Shown here: one piece after another, positions 23,485 to 31,701 of the stretch | Layout of the letters: each line of letters opens with the position of its first letter | Numbering within the stretch: position 1 is the first letter of the stretch | Origin: Phascolarctobacterium sp. | GTDB taxonomy: Bacteria; Bacillota; Negativicutes; Acidaminococcales; Acidaminococcaceae | Length of the DNA: 45,589 bases | Direction: 5' to 3' | Assembly (NCBI GenBank): GCA_004558595.1 | Contig: SFCN01000006.1 | Location: 1 to 45,589, forward strand | Position numbers and translations under genes: made by a program | Notes under the pieces: model-generated | Seen by the model: only the letters and a program-made list of their open reading frames with translations | Database searches by the model: none | What the model was told of the DNA's origin: nothing

Positions 23485-24963
23485 ATGGCAAAAGAAATCA
23501 TCGATTTAAGAACTGCTTTGTCAGCTCTGGAAGAAATCCCCGGTCAATTGGTTAGTACTGATGTTGAAGTTGATCCCGCTGCCGAACTGGCAGGTGTATA
23601 TCGCCATGTAGGTGCTGGTGGAACGGTTGCTCGCCCCACCAAGATGGGTCCGGCCATGATGTTCAATAATATTAAAGGTCATCCCGGCGCCAAGGTCGTT
23701 ATCGGCATGTTGGCTGACCGCAAACGTGTTGCAACCTTGTTAAATACACAATCTGAAAAGCTGGGCTTTTTGCTGCGCGACTCTGTGAAAAACGCTATTG
23801 ACCCCGTTGTCGTAGGCGCTGACAAGGCTCAATGCCAAGAGGTTGTTTACCGTGCGGAGGATGAAGGCTTTGATATTCGCAAGCTTGTTCCTGCTCCCAC
23901 CAATACCCCTGAGGATGCTGGCCCGTACATTACCTTGGGCATGTGTTATGCACACGATGTAGAAACCGGTGAGTATGATGTGACCATCCACCGCCTGTGC
24001 CTACAAAGCAAGGACGAAATCTCCATGTTCTTCACTCCGGGCGCACGCCATCTGGGAGCCATGAGGGAAAAGGCTGAAGCACTGGGTAAGCCCTTACCGA
24101 TTTCTATCAGCATTGGTGTTGACCCGGCCATCGAAATTGCTGCCTGCTTTGAGCCGCCCACAACTCCCTTTGGCTTTAACGAGCTGTCCATCGCCGGCGC
24201 TATTCGTGGCAAGGCTGTGGAGCTAGCTCCGTGCCTGACTATTAACGAAAACTGCATTGCAAATGCTGAATATGTAATTGAGGGTGAGCTGCTGCCTGGC
24301 AAACGGGTGCGCGAGGACCAAAATACTAACACTGGAAAGGCCATGCCCGAATTCCCCGGCTATACTGGCCCTGCGGTACCCGAAGTACCTGTAATCAAGG
24401 TTAAGTGCGTAACCACTCGCAAAAACCCGATTATGCAAACCTGCATTGGCCCTTCCGAGGAGCATGTAAATATGGCAGGTATTCCTACTGAAGCATCTAT
24501 CATCGATATGGTAGAGCGTGCTATACCCGGTCGTTTGCAAAATGTTTATGCAGCATCCCCCGGCGGTGGCAAATTCCTGGCTGTGATGCAATTCAAGAAA
24601 AGCGTACCCTCCGATGAAGGTCGCCAACGTCAGGCAGCTCTTCTAGCCTTCTCCGCCTTCCCTGAGCTGAAGCAGGTTATTCTGGTTGATGAGGATGTAG
24701 ACATTTTTGATATGAAGGACGTTATGTGGGCCATGACCACCCGTATGCAAGCTGATGTGGATGTAATTACTATCCCCGGCGTGCGTTGCCATCCCTTGGA
24801 TCCCTCCAATGACGCAACCTGCAGCTGGACTATTCGCGACCATGGTATTGCCTGCAAAACTATTTATGATGCCACCGTTCCCTTTAGCCAAAAGCATCGC
24901 TTCCATAGGGCGAAATTCATGGATGTTGACCCGAAGCACTGGTTACCGGATTTTGAAGCATAA
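23485..24963 (+). CDS. lpdC: UbiD-family aromatic acid decarboxylase, LpdC-like
   Basis: Prenylated-FMN-dependent reversible decarboxylase, 492 aa. From memory it is close in length and many motifs to Lactobacillus LpdC (gallate/protocatechuate decarboxylase): DVEVDPAAELAGVYRHVGAGG near the start, RPTKMGPAMMFNNIKG, APTNTPEDAGPYITLG, PPTTPFGFNELSIAGAI, EEHVNMAGIPTEASI, VDEDVDIFDMKDVMWAM. The E-R-E type catalytic residues are likely in these blocks but I cannot place them exactly. RBS AAAGGAGG. UbiX and LpdD genes follow. Substrate is probably a hydroxybenzoate-type acid. Confidence 0.92.
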   Translation: MAKEIIDLRTALSALEEIPGQLVSTDVEVDPAAELAGVYRHVGAGGTVARPTKMGPAMMFNNIKGHPGAKVVIGMLADRKRVATLLNTQSEKLGFLLRDSVKNAIDPVVVGADKAQCQEVVYRAEDEGFDIRKLVPAPTNTPEDAGPYITLGMCYAHDVETGEYDVTIHRLCLQSKDEISMFFTPGARHLGAMREKAEALGKPLPISISIGVDPAIEIAACFEPPTTPFGFNELSIAGAIRGKAVELAPCLTINENCIANAEYVIEGELLPGKRVREDQNTNTGKAMPEFPGYTGPAVPEVPVIKVKCVTTRKNPIMQTCIGPSEEHVNMAGIPTEASIIDMVERAIPGRLQNVYAASPGGGKFLAVMQFKKSVPSDEGRQRQAALLAFSAFPELKQVILVDEDVDIFDMKDVMWAMTTRMQADVDVITIPGVRCHPLDPSNDATCSWTIRDHGIACKTIYDATVPFSQKHRFHRAKFMDVDPKHWLPDFEA

Positions 24964-24978
24964 TTAGTAAAGGAGCTT

Positions 24979-25226
24979 ATGATGGGTAAGAATAAAGGCA
25001 TTATCGGCTTCGTTCTTGGTATTGTCGTTGCCGTTGCCCTCTATTTCATGAATATACCCGGCTTGAGTCATGAAGGTTATATGTGCTTGACCTTCTCCCT
25101 CATGACCGTAATATTTTGGGCCTTATGGCGGTTGTGGTAAAAAGCGCTAATATTCCCCATGAGGATGCGGTGAAAATTGGCTTCTCTGTTTTCGAAGGCT
25201 ATCGGTCTGTGGTAAAAAATTTCTAG
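24979..25226 (+). pseudogene. Remnant of a DASS/SLC13-type transporter gene
   Basis: An ATG at 24979 with AGGAG starts a 53-aa frame ending at 25140. It reads KNKGIIGFVLGIVVAVALYF, then IPGLSHEGYMCL and TVIFWALW, which resembles the first membrane helices of divalent-anion/sodium symporters (normally over 450 aa). A second frame (25125-25226, 33 aa, containing IPHEDAVKIGF) follows in another phase and looks like the tail of some longer protein I cannot name. I read this as a transporter gene with a large internal deletion. A true 53-aa membrane peptide is the alternative. Confidence 0.55.
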
Positions 25227-25245
25227 TGTGGAAAGGAGCAGTCCC

Positions 25246-25809
25246 ATGCGTTTGATTATCGGTATTTCCGGTGCTAGCGGTGTCATTTTGGGTTATGAAA
25301 TGCTTAAGGTGCTGCACCAGCTACCCAATATGGAGGTGCATTTGGTGGTATCAGAGGGTGCCATGAAAAACTTCCAATGCGAGACGGATTTGCAGCTGGA
25401 GCAGGTGACTGCTCTGGCGCACTATGTGCACTCCAATAAGAATATGGCAGCCTCTATTTCCAGTGGCTCCTTTAAAACAGATGGCATGATTGTTATTCCC
25501 TGCAGTATGAAAACTGTGGCAGGTATTGCGGCTGGTTACGCTGAGAATTTGTTGCAGCGGGCAGTGGATGTGTGCCTGAAGGAAGGACGCAAGGTGGTGT
25601 TGGTGCCGCGAGAAATGCCCCTTAGTCGTATTCACTTGCGTAATCTAAAGGAGGCGGCAGATTATGGTTGTGCCATTGTTCCGCCCATGCTGACCTTTTA
25701 TAATGGAGCAAATTCGGTAGAAAAGCAAATGCAGCACATTATTGGCAAGGTGCTGATGCAGTTTGGTATTGATTATAAAGAGTTTGTGGCCTGGAAGGGC
25801 GAGGAATGA
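25246..25809 (+). CDS. lpdB: UbiX-family flavin prenyltransferase
   Basis: Makes prenylated FMN from FMN and dimethylallyl phosphate, the cofactor of the UbiD enzyme encoded upstream. From the ATG at 25246 (AAGGAG 7 bp upstream) it is 187 aa. Motifs: IGISGASGVILGYEM at the N-terminus (FMN loop), VVSEGAMKNF, IPCSMKTVAGIAAGYAENLLQRA and VPREMPLSRIHLRNL. All fit UbiX/Pad1. Same operon as lpdC and lpdD; the unit could be named lpdB by analogy. Confidence 0.94.
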   Translation: MRLIIGISGASGVILGYEMLKVLHQLPNMEVHLVVSEGAMKNFQCETDLQLEQVTALAHYVHSNKNMAASISSGSFKTDGMIVIPCSMKTVAGIAAGYAENLLQRAVDVCLKEGRKVVLVPREMPLSRIHLRNLKEAADYGCAIVPPMLTFYNGANSVEKQMQHIIGKVLMQFGIDYKEFVAWKGEE

Positions 25810-25810
25810 C

Positions 25811-26197
25811 ATGGAAGTAAAAAGCTTTAGTGTCGGTCAAGCTCCTTACAGCGTTCAGGGAGTGTTGACTATGTGCGGCAGTGATATTTCCTTAAATATC
25901 GGTGGAGGTATGCTACCCCATATTGGTGCAGTTGCGGTAGCTGAGCCGAGGCCCCGTTTACGCCAAGATGGGAGCCGTTCTGCTAGCTGCAGCGTGCTGT
26001 GTATGTTGGGACACAAGGAAGATTTGCTTGCTAGGGAGGCTGCCGGTAAGCTGGCTGCGGCAACAGGCTCAAGAGCAGTTGTAACCGTGGGGCTGCATAT
26101 TGATCATGTTACTCCGAAGGATATAGGTATTCTAACAAACAATTTTTGGCAGGTAGTAGAGGCTTGTTTAAACTACCTAGGCAAGGGGCTGCGTTGA
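25811..26197 (+). CDS. lpdD: LpdD-like subunit / prenyl-FMN chaperone
   Basis: 128 aa, starting at the ATG one base after the UbiX stop, with GAGG upstream. The sequence has GGGMLPHIGAVAVAEPRPRL, a SCSVLCMLGHKED stretch and VTVGLHIDHVTPKDI. This matches my memory of the small D subunit found with UbiD decarboxylases in gallate and hydroxybenzoate clusters, proposed to help cofactor maturation. The gene order C-(remnant)-X-D supports it. Confidence 0.8.
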   Translation: MEVKSFSVGQAPYSVQGVLTMCGSDISLNIGGGMLPHIGAVAVAEPRPRLRQDGSRSASCSVLCMLGHKEDLLAREAAGKLAAATGSRAVVTVGLHIDHVTPKDIGILTNNFWQVVEACLNYLGKGLR

Positions 26198-26220
26198 GTA
26201 AAGCATTGGCAACATAACAA

Positions 26221-26256
26221 AAAGGCACCCTTAGCAGATTGCTAAGAGGTGCCTTT
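26221..26256. terminator. Bidirectional terminator between lpdD and purC
   Basis: AAAGGCACC pairs with GGTGCCTTT, extended inwards by CTTAGCA/TGCTAAG with one bulged A and loop of 3. A-runs and T-runs lie on both sides, serving both convergent genes. Confidence 0.92.
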
Positions 26257-26285
26257 AAAATAACTTGTATAGAATTAGAAAAAAC

Positions 26286-26978
26286 TTAAGCCTCAGCGAA
26301 GAACAGCTTGGACAGGGTCATAGGATCAATGTACTTGCCATCCTTGTACACACGCATGTTGCCAGAAGCGATTTCGTCAATGAGCATAACCTTGCCCTCA
26401 GCATCGTAGCCATATTCGAACTTGATATCATAGAGCACGAGGCCCTTTTCCTTCAGGTCATCAGCTACGATTTGGGTAATTTTTTGGGTCATTTCCTTGA
26501 TGTCCTCATATTGCTTTTCGGTCATCACGCCCAAAATAACCAGAGCATCCTTGGTAACCAGGGGATCGCCCAGCTCGTCGTTCTTAAAGGTGGTCTCAAC
26601 ATATGCGGGCAAATCGGCGCCCTCTTCAATATATTGGCCATAGCGACGGAAGAAGCTGCCCACAGCCTTATGACGGCAAATAACCTCTAAGCCCTTGCCA
26701 AATACCTTCGCAGGCAATACCTCCATGGTGGTTTTAGCCAAATCAGCGCTTACATAGTGGGTCTTGATGCCAGCGGCATTGATTTTTTCAAAGAAATACA
26801 TGGACATGCGCAGATTAACATCGCCAACGCCTTCAATGGTCAGGCCAACAGAGTTTTCGCCGGGATCAAAAACGCCGTCCTTACCGGTGCAGTCGTCCTT
26901 GAACTCCAAAAGATAGTTGCCGTTTTCCAAAGCGTAGACATTCTTGGTTTTACCTACATAAACTAATTTGTTCTCCAT
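26286..26978 (-). CDS. purC: Phosphoribosylaminoimidazole-succinocarboxamide synthase
   Basis: SAICAR synthetase of de novo purine synthesis; joins CAIR and aspartate using ATP. 230 aa, the normal bacterial length. Motifs: YVGKTKNVY, FKDDCTGKDG, the region EVICRHKAVGSFFRRYG, and the C-terminal LIDEIASGNMRVY (family form usually DEISPDxxR; here SGNMR). AGGGAG precedes the ATG at 26978. It stands alone, away from other pur genes in this window. Confidence 0.95.
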   Translation of the reverse strand: MENKLVYVGKTKNVYALENGNYLLEFKDDCTGKDGVFDPGENSVGLTIEGVGDVNLRMSMYFFEKINAAGIKTHYVSADLAKTTMEVLPAKVFGKGLEVICRHKAVGSFFRRYGQYIEEGADLPAYVETTFKNDELGDPLVTKDALVILGVMTEKQYEDIKEMTQKITQIVADDLKEKGLVLYDIKFEYGYDAEGKVMLIDEIASGNMRVYKDGKYIDPMTLSKLFFAEA

Positions 26979-27042
26979 CTTTTAAACTCCCTAATGTAAA
27001 TTTGCTGTAGTACGCAAGTATGTAAAATACTATAGCAAGAAA

Positions 27043-27071
27043 ATTTTACCATAAGTAGACATGTAGGTAAA
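27043..27071 (-). promoter_or_regulatory. purC promoter
   Basis: On the minus strand TTTACC, 17-bp spacer, TAAAAT preceded by TGG (extended -10). The start would be about 60 bp upstream of purC. No guanine riboswitch or PurR box recognised. Confidence 0.6.
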
Positions 27072-27119
27072 GAGAAAACTAGATGTATACACATTTACCT
27101 TTGGCGCTATTACGAAAAC

Positions 27120-27150
27120 AAACTCCACTCTTTGCAGAGTGGAGTTATTT
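27120..27150 (-). terminator. Terminator of the desulfoferrodoxin gene
   Basis: A 10-bp perfect stem (AACTCCACTC with GAGTGGAGTT, loop about 6) followed on the minus strand by a T-rich stretch. Confidence 0.88.
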
Positions 27151-27153
27151 TTA

Positions 27154-27537
27154 TTAGAATTTCGTCATCCAAAGACCGTGGAGATTACAATAAGCGTAGG
27201 CTGCAATGGGGAAGTCATCCTGAGTCAAAGAGAAGACCACTTGGGGCTTTTCACCGGGATGCAGCAGCTTACGCTGACCACCTTGTTTAGTTTGCAAATA
27301 TACCCATTCAATATAGTGTTCAGGTGCCATGGGGTGCTCCGTGCTGCCGATATGAACATGGACTTGGTTGCCATCGATGCAAATTGCAGGCACATGCTTT
27401 TCCTTAGCGGCATCTACTGTGTTGGGCACCAGCTCCTGCATGGCCTCGCCACAGCAGCTTAAGGGCTGCTTGCTGTCATACACCATTCCAACAATATTTC
27501 CACATTTTTTGCAAATAAAAAATTTAGGCGCTGTCAT
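27154..27537 (-). CDS. dfx: Desulfoferrodoxin / superoxide reductase
   Basis: Reduces superoxide to hydrogen peroxide without releasing oxygen, typical of anaerobes. 127 aa. An N-terminal desulforedoxin domain with CKKC (about 9-12) and CC (about 28-29) holds Fe(SCys)4. The catalytic domain has EKHVPAI (with the conserved Lys before HVP), STEHPMAPEHYIEW with two His ligands, and AYAYCNLHGLW with the Cys and His ligands of the active-site iron. It is the two-iron-centre type. Confidence 0.93.
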   Translation of the reverse strand: MTAPKFFICKKCGNIVGMVYDSKQPLSCCGEAMQELVPNTVDAAKEKHVPAICIDGNQVHVHIGSTEHPMAPEHYIEWVYLQTKQGGQRKLLHPGEKPQVVFSLTQDDFPIAAYAYCNLHGLWMTKF

Positions 27538-27837
27538 TTGCGATCACTCCTTTACGCTGAACAGCTAAGCTAAGCAGACATTCTTGCGATAACCAATTGT
27601 CATCACTATTGTCTCTACCTTAATTATACATTAAAGTAACCTAATTGGACAGCATTTCACCAAAATTTTCAATCTATGATGAATTAGTGAACTTAATAAA
27701 ATTATTAGTAATTCCGAAAATATTCTTTATTGTGGAGCAGATTCTGTGATATAATAATAAAAATGTATATAATGCTGTATATTTGTCTTGGTACAGCTCT
27801 GAAAGCATACTTAGGGAAGGAAAGTAGGTGCTTTTTT
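27538..27837. other. AT-rich divergent intergenic region
   Basis: No gene seen. It holds the RBS (GGAGTG) and a possible TATAAT (27623-27628, minus) for dfx with a poor -35. A plus-strand extended -10 TGATATAAT (27747-27755) about 80 bp upstream of the propeller-sensor gene is the likely promoter of that gene. Confidence 0.5.
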
Positions 27838-30819
27838 ATGACGCAGTGGCAGTATAAGTTTTGGCAAAAAGAATATAAAAAGACGCTTAGCGTAATGTTC
27901 GCTCTGTTGGCGCTTGTGCTGCTTCAGGGCGGCGTAAGGGTGGAGGCTGCTAACCAGCATCATACTCTGGACGAGTTTGGTTATTTGGAGACGGTATATG
28001 ACAACAGCAATGGCCTTGATTCCTCTGCTGCCAACGATTTGGTGCAGACCGAGGATGGTTTTATTTGGATCGGCACCTATAATGGCCTTACCCGCTACGA
28101 TGGTACTAGCTTTTACCGCTTCCCGGTGACCAGCGGCATCTACAGCGTAGCCGATTTATACGTATCCCAAAAGGGAGAGCTCTATATTGGTACTAATGAT
28201 AGCGGCCTGGCCTTGTACAAGGATGGCAAATTCACCTTTTGGCAGCGTGACGATGGCCTGTCCTCCAATACCATTCGTGATATTACCGAAAACTCTAAGG
28301 GCCTGATGTTCATCGGTACTACGGAAGGAATTAGCTTTAAGGATCAGGATAATTATATTACTCGGGAGGGCGATGCTCGCTTAGCCAATCAGTATATTAA
28401 AGAGCTCCATCCTGCACCTAATAATAAGGTATGTGGTTTGACTCAAAATGGCGAGCTATTCGTCTATAAGGGTGTGGAAATAGAAAGCTTCTTTAAGAGC
28501 GATTCCTTTAGTTTTGGCAATATGGTGGCCATCGAGGCCGATATCTATAAGCCCGATGAATATTGGGTGGGCACAACGGCTGATAAGGTTGTAAAAATTA
28601 AAATTCAGGGCCAGCAGGCTAGTGTAATCAAGACTCTGATAACCGAGGGACTGCACACCATCAACGATATGCAGCTGCGTGCCGATGGTCGCCTGCTAGT
28701 CGTTGCTGAAAACGGCATAGGCTTTTTTGATATGCAAGATAATTTCCATATTATCGATAAAATGAAATTCAATAACTCCGTAGACAACATTATGGTGGAC
28801 TACGAGGATAATCTGTGGTTTAGCTCCTCCCGTATGGGTGTGGCTAAGCTTACCTATAATAGCTTTAGAAATATCTTTGCCGTAGCAGGCATCGAGCCCA
28901 GGGTTGTCAATAGCGTGCTCAAGCATGAGGGGATTACTTATGTGGCTACGGATAGCGGTCTGGTTACGCTTAAGGGCGACAAGCTTATAGCCACGCCGCT
29001 CAGCGAACTATTAAAGACTACCCGTACACGCCATGTGATTGTGGATAGCAAGGGCAATTTATGGATTGCTACCTATTCCAAGCTGGGATTGTTAAAATAT
29101 AATCCGAAAACAGGAATCATTAGGAGCTTTAACCGTAAAGACGGCCTGCCACACGAACGCAGTAGAGTGGTTATGGAGTCCAGTGACGGTAGTATCTATG
29201 TAGGAACCCGCGATGGCTTGGCCATTATTCGTCAGGACAAGGTTGTACAAACCTTTACCAGTCGCAACGGCTTAGCCAATTCCCAAGTGCTGTGCCTTCT
29301 AGAGGTCGGGGACAAGATTTACGTGGGCACAGATGGTGGTGGCATTAACATGCTTAAGGATGACCAAATTGTCTATACCCTTAACCAACAGGATGGCCTC
29401 AGGGCCGGTGTTATCCTGCGTATGGCTATTGACCCGGAGCTGGGCGGAGTATGGATCTCTACTGGCAACTCCATCGCCCATTTTAAGGACGAGAAGCTGA
29501 AGACAGTTCATAATTTCCCCAGCACCAATAATTTTGACTTTATCTTCACACCTAATGGGGAAATGCTGGTCACCTGTAACCAAGGCGTGTATGTAACCAG
29601 CTCGGCCAAGCTTTTAAAGGATGGCTCCTATGATTATGTCTTGAGCCAGCGAGAGGGCTTGAGCGGCTCGCTGACGGCTAATTCCTTCAACTTCATTGAA
29701 AACAAGGAAAAGCTCTATCTGTGCCTACAAAACGGCTTGTGCCAGCTGGATTTGGATAGTCTGGACCAAAGTACGAGCCCGAAAAAGTTTTGCGTGCCCA
29801 GCATCAATATAGACGGCGTGGACTATCCTTTGGATGAGGAGAAGCCCTTGCAAATAAGCAGTGATGCCACTCGTATTACCTACAAGGCCTATGTACTGAC
29901 CAATACCTTGGGTAATGTGCTTATGTCCACCTATTTAGAGGGCTTTGATAAGCAGGTAGAGAAAATCAGCCGTTTTCAAAATAAGGAGCGCACCTATACG
30001 AACCTAGCTGGCGGCACCTATAAGCTGCATGTGGGTATTTATGACCAGCGCACAGGCAAGCTAAAGCAGGAAAAGGTTTATACTTTAATCAAAGAAAAGA
30101 AGCTTTCGGAATATCCAGCCTTTGTGCTTCTGCCCCTGACTATTTTCGTCGGACTGCTTTTTGGCGGCTATCGCCTCTACATGCGGCGGCGTATGCAAAA
30201 AATCCAAGAAAAGCAGCGTGAAACAGAAAAATTCCTGGACCAGGTGATTAGTTCCTTTGCGAAGGCCATCGACCTAAAGGACACTTACACCCGGGGCCAC
30301 TCTGCCCGGGTAGCCCAATATTCTCGCCAGCTGGCGGAGGCCATGGGCTGGAGCAAGGAAAGAGTGGATAACCTCTATCGGGTAGCCATGCTTCACGACG
30401 TTGGCAAGGTGGTTATTCCCGATGAGATTTTAAATAAGCAGGGCCCCTTGACCGATGCTGAATATGCCAAGATGAAGGAGCATACGGATATCGGCAACGC
30501 CATTTTGGAAGAAATTTCCCAGTTCCCCATGATTGCCGTAGGCGCTAAGAGCCATCACGAGCGCTATGACGGTCGTGGCTACGGGCACGGGCTGGCAGGG
30601 GAGAATATCCCCCTAGAGGCCAGGATTATTGCCGTGGCCGATACCTTTGATGCCATGAACTCTACGCGGATTTATAGGCCTCATTTGACCAGAGAAAAGA
30701 TTTTGAGCGAGCTGGAGCGTGCCAAAAATACGCAACTGGACGGGAAAATTGTAGATGTTTTGCTAAGGCTCATTGCTGAGGGCAAGGTCATTATCGAGAC
30801 CGATGATAAACAGCTCTAG
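27838..30819 (+). CDS. Periplasmic two-propeller sensor with HD-GYP-like output
   Basis: 993 aa from the ATG at 27838 (AGGTG upstream; the frame opens earlier without RBS). A signal/anchor helix (about 17-40) is followed by about 640 aa of regulator-propeller repeats of the type ENSKGLMFIGT, KGNLWIATYS and DGSIYVGTRDGL. Then come a Y_Y_Y-like Ig domain (about 680-750, YLEGFDKQ, YTNLAGGTYKL), a membrane helix (about 758-782) and a cytoplasmic HD domain: HSARVAQYS, MLHDVGKV, HHERYDGRGYGHGL, ADTFDAMNS. The GYP Pro is Gly here. I infer a phosphodiesterase, perhaps for cyclic di-GMP, controlled by an extracellular ligand such as a glycan. Confidence 0.85.
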   Translation: MTQWQYKFWQKEYKKTLSVMFALLALVLLQGGVRVEAANQHHTLDEFGYLETVYDNSNGLDSSAANDLVQTEDGFIWIGTYNGLTRYDGTSFYRFPVTSGIYSVADLYVSQKGELYIGTNDSGLALYKDGKFTFWQRDDGLSSNTIRDITENSKGLMFIGTTEGISFKDQDNYITREGDARLANQYIKELHPAPNNKVCGLTQNGELFVYKGVEIESFFKSDSFSFGNMVAIEADIYKPDEYWVGTTADKVVKIKIQGQQASVIKTLITEGLHTINDMQLRADGRLLVVAENGIGFFDMQDNFHIIDKMKFNNSVDNIMVDYEDNLWFSSSRMGVAKLTYNSFRNIFAVAGIEPRVVNSVLKHEGITYVATDSGLVTLKGDKLIATPLSELLKTTRTRHVIVDSKGNLWIATYSKLGLLKYNPKTGIIRSFNRKDGLPHERSRVVMESSDGSIYVGTRDGLAIIRQDKVVQTFTSRNGLANSQVLCLLEVGDKIYVGTDGGGINMLKDDQIVYTLNQQDGLRAGVILRMAIDPELGGVWISTGNSIAHFKDEKLKTVHNFPSTNNFDFIFTPNGEMLVTCNQGVYVTSSAKLLKDGSYDYVLSQREGLSGSLTANSFNFIENKEKLYLCLQNGLCQLDLDSLDQSTSPKKFCVPSINIDGVDYPLDEEKPLQISSDATRITYKAYVLTNTLGNVLMSTYLEGFDKQVEKISRFQNKERTYTNLAGGTYKLHVGIYDQRTGKLKQEKVYTLIKEKKLSEYPAFVLLPLTIFVGLLFGGYRLYMRRRMQKIQEKQRETEKFLDQVISSFAKAIDLKDTYTRGHSARVAQYSRQLAEAMGWSKERVDNLYRVAMLHDVGKVVIPDEILNKQGPLTDAEYAKMKEHTDIGNAILEEISQFPMIAVGAKSHHERYDGRGYGHGLAGENIPLEARIIAVADTFDAMNSTRIYRPHLTREKILSELERAKNTQLDGKIVDVLLRLIAEGKVIIETDDKQL

Positions 30820-30828
30820 TATGTAAGG

Positions 30829-30865
30829 ATACGGAGAGAGGTTTAAGGCCGCTCTCCGTATTTTA
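30829..30865 (+). terminator. Terminator of the propeller-sensor gene
   Basis: A 10-bp stem (30829-30838 with 30852-30861) followed by TTTTAA. Confidence 0.75.
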
Positions 30866-30951
30866 ATGTGAAAAAACCGTAAAATAAGGATAAAACTACC
30901 ATTTTTCCTGTGAATCTTTTGTGAACGTGGCTAAAAATTTACGCTAATTTG

Positions 30952-30960
30952 TGTTATAAT
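30952..30960 (+). promoter_or_regulatory. Extended -10 promoter of the two-component operon
   Basis: TGTTATAAT is a full extended -10 about 37 bp upstream of the response regulator ATG. Confidence 0.6.
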
Positions 30961-30996
30961 AAATTACAACATCATGGAATGTCAGGAGTGATTACT

Positions 30997-31695
30997 ATGA
31001 CAAAGCAAAAAATTTTGATTGCTGATGATGAAGCCCAGATTCGAGAGATTCTGAAAATCTATTTTGAGAAGGAAGGCTTCGAGGTTATCGAGGCCGAGGA
31101 TGGCGCTGCCGCCATTTTAAAGGTGCAATCGGAAAAGCCGGATATTTTGCTTTTGGATATAATGATGCCCGTTCTAGATGGCATCGAGGTCTGCAAGCAG
31201 GTGCGCAAGATGAGCGACCTGCCCATTATTATGGTTACCGCTAAGGATGAGGACGATGACCGCATCGCGGGCTTAGAGATCGGCGCTGATGACTACATCA
31301 CCAAGCCCTTCAACTCCCGTGAGGTAGTGGCCAGAGTCAAGGCAGTGCTGCGCCGCGCAGGCACCCAGGAGAAAAAGGGTGATGCTTCGCGTATTGTTTA
31401 CGATGGCTTGATTATTGACATGGAGCAATACCAGGTAACAGCCTTTGGTAATAAAATGACTTTCACTACCAAAGAGATGGAGCTGCTTTGGTGCTTGGCT
31501 TCCAACCCGGGCAAGGCCTTTAGCCGCAACCAGCTTTTGGAAACCATTTGGGGCTATTCCTACTACGGCGACACCCGTACTGTGGATACCCATATTAAGC
31601 GTATTCGTCAAAAGCTCAACATCCCCGAGGATTCTAAGTGGGATATTACCACTATTTGGGGTGTGGGCTATAAGTTTGAAATCAAGGATAAATAA
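30997..31695 (+). CDS. OmpR-family response regulator
   Basis: 232 aa from the ATG at 30997 (AGGAG 8 bp upstream). The receiver has the acidic pair (ADDEAQ), phospho-acceptor Asp about 53 in LLLDIMMP, VTAKD and ITKPF. The C-terminal winged helix shows FTTKEMELLWCLASNPGKAF and VDTHIKRIRQKL, ending WGVGYKF. It pairs with the kinase 6 bp downstream. Targets are unknown. Confidence 0.95.
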   Translation: MTKQKILIADDEAQIREILKIYFEKEGFEVIEAEDGAAAILKVQSEKPDILLLDIMMPVLDGIEVCKQVRKMSDLPIIMVTAKDEDDDRIAGLEIGADDYITKPFNSREVVARVKAVLRRAGTQEKKGDASRIVYDGLIIDMEQYQVTAFGNKMTFTTKEMELLWCLASNPGKAFSRNQLLETIWGYSYYGDTRTVDTHIKRIRQKLNIPEDSKWDITTIWGVGYKFEIKDK

Positions 31696-31701
31696 TTTAG
31701 C

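Noticed and set aside
25125..25226. A 33-codon independent gene after the transporter remnant
   Set aside because: No convincing RBS of its own and overlap with the preceding frame; included in the remnant instead.
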